64,000 bases of DNA from Maylandia zebra (lineage: Eukaryota > Chordata > Actinopteri > Cichliformes > Cichlidae): NCBI RefSeq assembly GCF_041146795.1, contig NC_135187.1, positions 5,839,556 to 5,903,555 on the forward strand, in the 5' to 3' direction. The notes below the pieces were generated by a model. The model had not been told where the DNA came from, searched no databases, and saw nothing but the letters and a program-made list of their open reading frames with translations. The stretch's first letter is position 1; each line of letters begins with the position of its first letter. The position numbers and the translations under genes are program-made. This document shows positions 11,915 through 20,820 of the stretch, piece after piece.

Positions 11915-12738
11915 GGGTTTTTCTATGTCTACTATTTGTTTTCCTTTGTTTTTTACAGTAACGGTGATCGTGGCCTTCTCAAACTCCTCCTGTGTAGGGC
12001 TTACACATTTCCCCTTCAATGAAGAGGGTTTCTCCAGTTTGAAGGAGAACTTGTAGTTGGGTGGACTGCTCTGCAGTGGCCACACCAACTATAGTTACTT
12101 CTGTCCTTTCATCTTCCTTTGTCTGTCGATACACAAAAAGCATATATTTAATATGGTAATCACGTCTTGATGCATGCTCAATGATCCATGTAAGTAAATC
12201 CCAAAAGGTTGATTCTGTTCATCTGGACGTAGCATTTTCAAGTGGGAGAAATGTTTCGTCACTCATCCAGGTGACTTCTTCAGTCTCATTTAACCAATCT
12301 TTTAAACAGTACATTGCATAATGACTGAAACTAGCCCACTGAAGGAACAATAGGCTGGGAGGTCAGTTCATTGATCAATAATATACAAATTGTCATGGGC
12401 ACTGATCAAAGACCACAGATACCTGCAGTTCGCTGAGACTGAAGAAGTCACTTGGATGAGTGACGAAACGTCTCTCCCACTTGAAAATGCTACGTCCAGA
12501 TGAACAATCTTTTGGACCACCTATAATTCTAAACATTTTGGTAAATGACATTGCTATTACATGTTGGTACAAACATATGGCTTCTTCATACCTCAGTCTT
12601 TATATAGGAGGTCGTCTGGAGCTGTACACCATAGGCAGAGCGGTGCACTTTGACGTGGGAGACCTTTATCTGATCTCCCACATGAACATCGAGATTTGAT
12701 GCCTCCCTCCACAAGGAGACAGTCATGGTATGCCCATC
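11915..12738 (-). pseudogene. OB-fold-like protein, two exons, frameshifted
   Basis: Exon A (12,592-12,738, 49 codons, bounded by CAG acceptor and GTATG donor) reads DGHTMTVSLWREASNLDVHV, then GDQIKVSHVKVH and YGVQLQTT. Exon B starts at 12,122 after a CAG acceptor with compatible phase 0 and reads TEVTIVGVATAEQSTQLQVL, then ETLFIEGEMCKPYTG. A one-base shift near 12,000 then moves the sensible frame to EFEKATITVTVKNKGKQIV. The LWREAS..VGDQIKV pattern resembles RPA-type OB folds, which bind single-stranded nucleic acid. A MITE (12,201-12,517) occupies the intron. Family name, missing exons and function are unknown; it may be a multi-copy transposon-borne gene. Confidence 0.5.
12201..12517. mobile_element. 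foldback MITE with about 88-bp inverted arms, copy A
   Basis: The arms run from CCAAAAGGTTGATTCTGTTC through CATCTGGACGTAGC and GTTTCGTCACTCATCC, and the same text returns reverse-complemented at the right end. It lies in the intron of the OB-fold-like fragment. A second copy of the family is at 37,926-38,297. Confidence 0.8.
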
Positions 12739-12910
12739 CTGAAATCACAAAAATGACAGAATGAAAGATTTATTTATTAACTAATACAAATCTCAAATAT
12801 GCCTATTTTCACCATTTTCAATATTACACTTTAGTTGCACCATTACCTGCTTTAGCTGGAGCGTTTGTATAGGCTGGTTTTATTTATATATGTTTATATA
12901 TAAATATATG

Positions 12911-13350
12911 CGGTGGCCCCTAGAGACAAAACACGTACAAACTCCAAAAAGCACATACAAACTCCAAAACACATTTCTAGCATGAACTGAACTTCCAAAA
13001 CAGAGCTACCTAGATCACTTAAATTACACAATTGAAAGCATATGTGTATTGTTTGTGTATTTATACAAAAGCATTCATATATAGTCAAATAATTTAAAAA
13101 AAAAAATGTTCATTTACCTGTTATTACCACACACCAAATCCGGTGCTTGCTGGCTTGTGTAGCCACTAGGTAACAAAAGTTCAACACTGCCCCTAGCATC
13201 CTGGAGCACTTCTGTTGTCTTTTGTACGTGTTTTGAGTTTTTACATGCTTTGGAGTTTGTACGTGTTTTTACGTGTTTTGGAGTTTGTACGTGCTTCAGG
13301 GTTCGTACGTGATTTCAAGTTTGTATGTGCTTTGTCTGTAGGGGCCACCG
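12911..13350. mobile_element. nested MITE with 18-bp array, copy 2
   Basis: Same termini as the 9,594-10,062 element and the same 18-bp array, here at 13,215-13,330 in inverted orientation. Flanking TAAATATA (complement of TATATTTA) supports an 8-bp target duplication. Confidence 0.8.
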
Positions 13351-13390
13351 TAAATATACTTTTATTTATTCACTCCACATAAAATGTAAT

Positions 13391-14190
13391 TGTTCTGTCC
13401 CAAGTAAAAGATTAAAAAATGGTTCATAATAATTTAGTGATAAAATGTCATAATTCATCTGTGGTAATTTATGTTTAAAAAGAGAGTCATTTAGTTGAAA
13501 ATAGGTTCTATACAGTCAGCATTGGTTTTTCTGTATCTTATTTTGAAGGAGTAATCTGTGTTCGCAATGCATTGTGGGAAGCTGACGCTGCAGTCAGTCG
13601 GAAAAAAGCATTGTACAGAAAACCTGCCTATCTGTGTTTAAACTTCATCTCCTGTGGCCTGAATCTTTATATACACCATCGAAAGCAATGGCTGTAAGTT
13701 TATTACATGTTCTGGTTTGTTTTATATGTTTTATAACAGCTGATTTAGAGATCGCTTTGTGAATGTGTTTGTGCCAAGAATTAGCCTTATCCCAGAAGCG
13801 GATTTTGCTTAGAGCATGGTCTATTAACATAGCAATGATGCTAGCGATCTAATTTGCATATCAGAGGATTGTTAAAACTACTGTTTATCATTACTTAGCA
13901 GCTAAGACTAACTTTGATACATGTTTTCTGTCACTAACTATTTATTTTGTGCATTTATTTCACAATGTCAAAGAGCTAAAGGATATTTTATTTTCTGGTT
14001 TATCTTTTAGTTTCACTCAACACTTTCATCGAGCTATTCAAGTCACAGTTGTAAAAGATTGTAAGCCGTCGAGAAGACTGTAATAAAGGAGCAAGACGCT
14101 CAGTTTCCTGGCTCATGAAAATTGAGTTTGGCTTGCTGTTGACCTGCGTTAACATACACAGTGTATCCAACACGTAGCGATAACAGTACA
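13391..14190. mobile_element. solo LTR, 800 bp, with 5-bp target duplication
   Basis: Begins TGTTCTGTCC, ends TAACAGTACA (TG...CA), and is flanked by GTAAT on both sides (13,386-13,390 and 14,191-14,195). Copy 1 of the host hAT element shows the uninterrupted site. An AATAAA lies near 14,083. No PBS, PPT or coding region remains, so the provirus was lost by LTR-LTR recombination. The parent superfamily (BEL/Pao, gypsy or ERV) cannot be settled from the LTR alone. Confidence 0.85.
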
Positions 14191-14754
14191 GTAATAAATA
14201 AATCATATAATACAAAAATCAACTATTCACATTTCAACTTTTAACTATTTACATTTTCAGCTTTTTCCTTTTACAAATTTAAAGTGAAACAACACAAAAC
14301 ACTGCAAACCACAACACAATTAAATATAAATTAAAATATGAAAACAAAAAGAAGATGCATATTCTCTGTCATATGGACCTGCATGAATAAACTTTCGGAC
14401 TCTTTTATCATCTGCAACTGAAAATAGTTGTGGATGATTACTATACCTTTCTAATGTGACGTTGTTGTCCCTGGCTCTCTTTCTCTCTCTCTCCCTCTCC
14501 CGCTCTGTTCCTGTGCTACTGCTACTGCCCCTCCCCCCTCTTCCCAGCGTAAAGCACAAGGCTCGCATGCTGAGTGAAGCGGAAAAAAAGTGCGATAGGG
14601 AGAGGGTGAGAGAAAAGGGGGGGGAAAAAAACCCGGCTCGCGATAAGGAGCCGGCTCGCATCGTTCGCGACCGACCCATCACTAATATCCCAGCTGATCA
14701 CCTGATAAATACATAAATAAAGAAATGTATTTCTATGATCTTACTCCATAGCCA

Positions 14755-15675
14755 CGTTCATACATGTGACCACCCATCTCCCATGCTACAGTTAGCAAAC
14801 TGCTTGCTAAGTTTCGTGAAATTGGTTCAGTGTTGGATTTGGCAAAATGTGGACGCAAGAAAACTTTCACTAATGAAGAAACATCAGTGGCTGTCCTAGC
14901 TTCATTCAGCAAGAGCCCACAGCGTAGCACTCGGCACATGTCACTGGAGAGTGGCATTAGTCGAACATCCCTTTGGCGGATATTAGCTACTCACAAATGG
15001 CACCCTTGCAAACTCCAGCTACTGCAGCATCTCAACGAGGATGACCCAGATCGGCGCACAGAATTTGCAGAATGGGCACAACAAAAATTGGAACAGGACC
15101 CTCAGTTCACGCAGAAGATTTTGTTCAGTGATGAGGCAAACTTTTATGTGAATGGTGAAGTTAACAAACAAAACCACCTCTATTGGTCTGACACCCACAT
15201 TGGATGGATCCCTCCAAGACTGTTGGAACAACAAAAGTAATGGTTTGGTGTGGTATATGGGGTACAACGACAGTGGGTCCATTCTTCATCAAATGGAAAC
15301 CTCAAGGCCACTGGATATTTGAAATTGCTACATGATGATGTGTTTCCCTCTTTATGCACTGAAGCTGGCATGTTCCCTGGGTTTTTCCAGCAAGATGGTG
15401 CAACACCACATTATGGGTGCCAGGTCCGAGCATTCCTAGATGAACAGTTTCCTGGAAAGTGGATTGGTCGTCGTGGGCCAGTTGAATGGCCCCCAAGGTC
15501 TCCCGATCTGACCCCCTTAGACTTTTATCTTTGGGGTCATCTGAAGGCAATTGTCTATGGTGTGAAGATACGAGATGTGCAGCACCTGAAACTACGGATA
15601 CTGGATGCCTGTCTGGCATTTCTCCTGCGGTGTTGCTATCAGTGTGTGAAGAGTGGGAGAGGAGGGTTGCATTGA
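14755..15675 (+). pseudogene. Tc1/mariner-superfamily transposase with frameshifts
   Basis: The N-terminal part (14,830-15,237) has a helix-turn-helix region (GISRTSLWRILATHKWHPCK) and the first catalytic block ILFSDEANFYVNGEV. After frameshifts around 15,235-15,300 the sense continues with NLKATGYLKLLHDDVFPSL, FFQQDGATPHYG (second Asp) and WPPRSPDLTPLDFYLWGHLK (third Asp). About 41 residues separate the second Asp from the Asp of TPLDFYLW, which is more like the DD41D mariner group than classic mariner DD34D or Tc1 DD34E. A WCGIWGTTTVGPFF block sits in a third frame, so at least two shifts exist. Inactive. Confidence 0.75.
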
Positions 15676-15724
15676 CAATCCAACATAATCCAGTCATTAA
15701 GTCTAACGTCACTAACTGTGTCTG

Positions 15725-16330
15725 GGCCTAAACTCCGCTGCAGGTCCATATATCAAACGATCACTATGGCATTACTGAGAGTTGAAAAACTGTCTAAAGT
15801 CTTTCATCTTTAATAAAATGATCAGCGTTCTGCTCTACCAGGTGTAACAATTGAGTTTAACATCCAGGCATCCATGAAAACGGAATTTATGACATTTAAC
15901 GGAGTTAGAAGTTAGCAGGGAGTTAGCTCGCTAACTTCTATCTAAATACAATATAGCATGTCCTGACTGCGGGGTTTTGGAAACAAATTAAAACGTACAG
16001 CTCTGCTATCACTTCCAGCATAAATGAAGACAGAAAACTAGACAGCAGTGACATTTGTAGGGTTACTGAAGTTGGGCTAGCTGGTATATAATGATGTGCT
16101 ACGTGACCGCTAGCGACACAGCATGTTAGCATAATATAAACAAGCTAACTTTTTTTTCCACTCGATAAAAGTTAACGTGAGGGTTCTCGGTGGTCAGGAA
16201 CAAATGTAATCGCATGGCAGGATGCTGTAAAAGGACCAAACTTCAGCCAGGAGAACAACTGAGATAATCCATCCACAATACGAGGTTAGTCATTCATATA
16301 CTGCTGCATGGGCTGGGCTGTAGTTACATC
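15725..16330 (+). repeat. partial copy of the 4,047-5,480 hAT-type element
   Basis: Matches 4,364-4,960 in order: CTGAGAGTTGAAAAACTGTC, the AAACGGAATTTATGACATTT block, GGAGTTAGAAGTTAGCAGG and GGAGAACAACTGAGATAATC. Ends are missing. Confidence 0.75.
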
Positions 16331-16604
16331 CTAAGGTTTTAAAAAAAACTGAGCTTAAATAAATGATTAGCGGTAATAAAAGCCGAGGGAGGTCAACAGG
16401 GATCACTGACTGTTTTTAGGAGCTTCTTGAGATCAAATAGAAGAAAATACATAACATTAAACATGTTAACAACACAAAAGCCATATTAAACGCAGACTAC
16501 TTTAGACCCGGAAGTAGGATTCGTCGCGTCATCACTGAACAACCGGATAGTCAAGGGTGAAAATGAAGTTTAGTTTCCAGATTTTTGCTTGCTGTCTCAT
16601 TATG

Positions 16605-16619
16605 CCAGCAGGTGGCAGT
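16605..16619 (+). promoter_or_regulatory. CTCF-like core motif
   Basis: CCAGCAGGTGGCAGT fits the vertebrate CTCF core CCASYAGRKGGCRSY at every position. One such match can occur by chance and nothing shows occupancy. Confidence 0.4.
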
Positions 16620-16624
16620 ACGTT

Positions 16625-18750
16625 AGTCGAGTCGTCTGTGTTGCTGCTCCGTCCATGCGCAGAATCATGTCAGGAAAAGTCGGGAGAAAGCGCCAGAGTC
16701 CAATTTGGGATTACTTTGAATATGACTGTGCTTTGCTTAAAGTAAGTGTCTTGTAGTGGAAAGAGACAAATTGAGGGAAAATTAGGGAAAAAATCCCACA
16801 AACCTTAAAGTGCACTTGAAAAGTTCACACCAGAAGGCTAACCTAGCTTACCTTGAGAAGGTACGGGAGCACACTCAACCCTCATCCCCAGAAAACAGAA
16901 GCTAACCCCAGACAAGGCAGCGTGATGCATCCCGAGACAACAGGACGGGGACATCTACATAACTGTGTGAGTCAGTTGCCTTCAAAAAGTTTATCAATTC
17001 ACTTGAACCAAAATTACGAACACCCGGTGCTGCAAGAGTTAATAGTTAATAGTCTCAACACCCAAGGATACGCAGAAGAGCATGACTGATATGATGAAAC
17101 TGGGATTTTGTTACACTTAATTTTTGCAAACACAACTAAACCTATAACTGAAACTAATCAAAACTAAACTGAAACTAAGGATTTTCAAAAAAAAAAAAAA
17201 AACTAAACTAGCAAAGAATTGGTAAAAACTAATTACAACTGACATAAAATTGAAAATCTGAAGTCGAAACTAAATAAAAAAAAAAAACTAATGAAAATTG
17301 CAAAACTGTTAAAACCCTGGTCCAGCCTAAGATGGCGTTGGACATCTTCAGGGCGGAAAAGGGTTGGTGTGACCAAGGTGTGGTTTGGCTTGTTGTATGT
17401 ATATTTCGAGATGATCTGGCTCTGGATAGACCAGTTACCAGGGCATGGAAGGAGGACGGACTCATTAAATGAGGAGAAGGAATTTTCTGGGATTGGAGAT
17501 CCTCTGGGTGAGTGGTTGACTAAAAGCATGCATAAAATAAAAGCTATTTTTTGTTATTGATTGGTAATAGATTGATAATTGGCCACATTTACAGCTGTAT
17601 TGACTTGTTGTGGACGTAGTCTACTTCATGTTTAAGCACTCTAATTAACAGATTGAAAATAGAGACATTAAAGGAAGAATATGCAGCGCCACCCTGTCAG
17701 ACACCAGTGACGGTGGGGCTCAGTGATGAATCAGGTGAGCTGCATTCATGGCTGAATCAAAACATAGATTCCCCTGCTGTGGTCAGTGAGGGGAAAACGG
17801 GGAAATAAAAGTAAAAGAGGCATTTATAAACGTTTATGTGTCAAGTTTATAAACGGGATAAAAAGGGGGGTGTTTTACTGTTATTTTAGCATCAGCATTA
17901 TTATTGCATCAGAATCATATAACAAGCATTGCATTGATCATCTATTGAAGCTTTTGACATTACATTAACATTTGTATTACGGTGAATTGTTATAACCTCA
18001 GGTTAATCTTCTATTTACAGGTGTCAGAATGGTCATATGATCTTTCATTGCAGGTGTAACCATGATCATTTTTATACATATTGCAGTTTGTTGCTCATTA
18101 TAGAGTTGTGCTCAAGTTAATAAGGGTTAAAAGCTACAGTCAACGCGATGTTTGGCTGATCTATGGACTGGAGTGACTTTGGGCATGGAAGGCCGCACGC
18201 GCTTACATAACACTGATATCATGTTATTCTTTGTGATCTTTTATTCAGTTATGTCTTTTGCCAAGTTTTAAGTAGTGGCAGTTGATTAAACAACATTCAT
18301 TTAATATCACATACCTGATTCAGAGCATTACACAGATAAACTTAACAATCTGCAAAACCTTGTAGCTGCAATGTTGTGTCTCCATAAGGGACAGTTGGCT
18401 CCAGGAGATAAGTGGGAGTCATTGCCTGTCCTCAAGAAGGAGAGCATGTTCCTTTGCTGTGTCTAAAGTAGTCAACAGGTCCATATTGAAGTGAAGTTCG
18501 TATTATTACAGGTTTTGTTTCTTGGCAATTCTGCGGACGCAGGCTATGGGCGGAGCCAGGAGTTGAACAGATCTAACATGACATTTAAATTGACTTCATT
18601 CCCTGGCACCGGATGACAGGACTGGAGCAACGACACTGGATGGGAGAAGGTCTCACACTTTCTAAGATATGAGGTCACTAACCTTTTCTTTTAATTTTCT
18701 AGCTCCGTTGATTTGACACATGGGAATGTGTCAAAAAAGGGGGGGAAGTT
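16625..18750. other. no supported gene
   Basis: Contains a poly-A-rich stretch of ACTAAAACT-like text (17,120-17,310) and purine tracts (17,865, 18,735) that resemble polypurine tracts but have no accompanying LTR pair. No open frame looks like a known family. Confidence 0.35.
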
Positions 18751-18756
18751 GAGTTT

Positions 18757-19070
18757 TAATAATAATAATAATGGATTGGATTTATATAGCGCTTTTCAAG
18801 GCACCCAAAGCGCTTTACAATGCCACTATTCATTCACTCTCACATTCACACACTGGTGGAGGCAGCTACGGTTGTAGCCACAGCTGCCCTGGGGCAGACT
18901 GACAGAAGTGAGGCTGCCATATCGCGCCATCGGCCCCTCTGGCCAACACCAGTAGGCGGTAGGGTAAAGTGTCTTGCCCAAGGACACAACGACCAGGACA
19001 GAGAGCCCGGGGATCGAACCGGTGACCTTCCGGTTATAGATACGCTTCCCAACCCCCTGAGCCACGGTCG
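18757..19070 (-). mobile_element. tRNA-derived SINE, family 1, copy A
   Basis: On the minus strand the head reads GTGGCTCAGGGGGTTGG (box A like) and, some 40 bases on, CCGGTTCGATCCCCGG (box B, at 19,010-19,020), the internal RNA polymerase III promoter of a tRNA. The body ends in an AAAGCGCTTT ... GCGCTATATAAAT tail followed by (ATT)n at 18,757-18,772. A second copy lies at 47,115-47,413. Confidence 0.8.
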
Positions 19071-19829
19071 TCGTTTAACATCAAACAAGGGTTAAATGAA
19101 CATTTTTATGACTTCATTTGTGTTTTTAATAACTTAGGTGTGGTAAAGCTTAAGCTAATAGTGACCCAAGAGGTTTCCGGACTTTTTTAGAGAATCAGTG
19201 AGAAGCATAAATCATTATTTCCATGTTTAAGCATTAATTATTGAAATGAATTGAATAGCGTTTAGAAGATAAAATGCCTGTGTTCATGAGAAGCTGAGTA
19301 CCACACTGGAGAGGAAACCGTGGGACAGTAGGCGGAAGCAAACACATGATTTTTGTGAAAGGGGGGGGGCAAAGGTTAGAATTTAAAATGGCTAATTTGT
19401 TTTTGATGTCTTTTGTTAAAATGAGTGGTTTTAATAATTTTCAGACACATCTTGCAAATGTGCTTATAATGAGTTGGCACTCGGTCTTTTGAAGGTCATA
19501 AGCTTCGTTCGGCGTGATGGTCCGGACTGATTAAGTGTAGGAAATGCCTTGAGTGGAGAGGGCTAAATGCATACACGCTTACACACACATAGAATATGAT
19601 TAGAATAAGTCCCTGGGACATTCTGAATATTCTAAACCAATTCTGAATCGCCAGAAGATCAGTAGCTAACAACATTAGATTATTAGAGCTAGGCAGAGAG
19701 GTGTTTTGGTTTTCTGTCTCTTAAAGAGAAAGGAACAGACACCAGACGAGGTCACAGATATACGAGGATCCTTCGCAGCAGAGACAGACACAGTGACTGC
19801 CAAGACACCAACTGGGTTCAAGTGTCATG

Positions 19830-20332
19830 GCGTTTGGGCTCCGATTAGTCACCTCAAAGGATGGATCCCATAAACACAGCAATAACCATGAAGGGGTTGG
19901 CGGAAATCCAGGAACACCAGACCAGCGAGGTTCAAGAGGCTCTTGGTCAAAAGGGGGACACGTTCCTGTTCCTTTTTCTGGGGGATACACAGGACACACA
20001 GGACCCGAGGATACACAGATCGTTGTTTGAAATCGGGGCAGAATAATCCCCTGATCTGTGCAACGACTGAAGGGTTGTCTAACCCCTGAGGTTGAAGAAA
20101 GAAGAGCAGAGGATCACCCAACTGGAAGACACTGGTGGCTGCAGCAATAAAATAAAGGCTAAAAGCTCCTCGGACAGAGGTTCTAGTCTGAGTACGTCTG
20201 AAGGGTATAAGGTAGCACCAAATAAAGCTGTGGGAGAACTGGGGAGTGATGGAGGTGTCATCTGTACCGGCTACTGTTGTAATAATAGTTTTTCTTGCAT
20301 CTGAACTGCGCAAACACAGAGGTCATCTCACA
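19830..20332 (+). mobile_element. 5-prime LTR (3-prime portion) of a deleted LTR retroelement
   Basis: The right boundary is ATCTCACA at 20,325-20,332, the exact inverse of TGTGAGAT that opens the downstream LTR at 20,449. A TATAAGG at about 20,209 followed by AATAAAG at about 20,221 fits a promoter and poly(A) signal. The left limit is not visible; the start coordinate is a guess. Confidence 0.5.
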
Positions 20333-20334
20333 TA

Positions 20335-20355
20335 TGGTTCGCCCAACAGGGGGAC
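20335..20355 (+). promoter_or_regulatory. probable primer-binding site
   Basis: TGGTTCGCCCAACAGGGGGA begins two bases after the LTR end. It starts with the TGG expected for pairing with a tRNA CCA end and resembles a lysine-tRNA site with two extra bases. The tRNA assignment is tentative. Confidence 0.5.
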
Positions 20356-20440
20356 AAAGGGCCTCAGGAGTGAGAAGAAATGAACCCGGCCACATTGGAT
20401 TACAGGGTGTAGGTGAGCTCTTTATTCTAAAGAGCTCATC

Positions 20441-20820
20441 AGGGGGAGTGTGAGATTATAATATTATTTTATGCCATGTTATACCCCTAATTAAAGATTG
20501 TGAATTATTATGTAGTTTTAGTTTGCATTATTCTCCTGAATTAGAAGAAGGTGGTAACTATTGCATTTGTTAAACTGATTTGCATTATATTAGACTGCTG
20601 ATTTATTGTGAATGAATGATATTGTTTTATGATGCATTATACTGCTGCGTTATAAGAAATACTGTTCGCAGAAAGTCATCGCCTTATTTGTCTGATTAGA
20701 AGAGAACAGAACATACTGGACTTTTCTGCCCCATCTCAGCAGGAGCAGATAAACAGGGAGCCAAGGTCGTAGCTTAGGCGCTGTGTGAGAGAAAGCATGT
20801 GAATGTTTAGGCTTTTATGA
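20441..20820 (+). mobile_element. polypurine tract and 3-prime LTR (5-prime portion)
   Basis: AGGGGGAG (20,441-20,448) directly precedes TGTGAGATTATAATATT, the LTR start. Only 116 bp separate it from the upstream LTR end, so nearly the whole internal region (gag, pol, env if any) is gone. The LTR breaks off at about 20,820, where the BEL frame begins on the other strand. Confidence 0.6.

Larger units (their letters stand above)
12873..14684. mobile_element. hAT element copy 2, inverted, interrupted by a solo LTR
   Basis: Reverse complement of the 9,025-10,274 element, lacking about 180 bp of one end (it begins at GGTTTTATTTATATATG) but keeping the other terminus (GACCCATCACTA at 14,673-14,684). 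It carries the same nested MITE (12,911-13,350) and a later solo LTR (13,391-14,190). Order of events: hAT, then MITE, then duplication or independent spread of the composite, then LTR. Confidence 0.8.

Noticed and set aside
14320-14716. Arg/Glu- and Ser/Leu-rich frames on both strands
   Set aside because: They come from purine-rich GAGAGA-like and CTCTCT-like text inside the hAT element, not from a gene.
18735-18750. AAAAAAGGGGGGG as a polypurine tract marking another LTR
   Set aside because: No LTR start with a TG...CA partner follows; the sequence runs straight into a SINE tail.
19010-19070. possible tRNA gene on the minus strand
   Set aside because: Box A and box B are present, but the cloverleaf does not close and the sequence continues as a SINE body, repeated at 47.1-47.4 kb.
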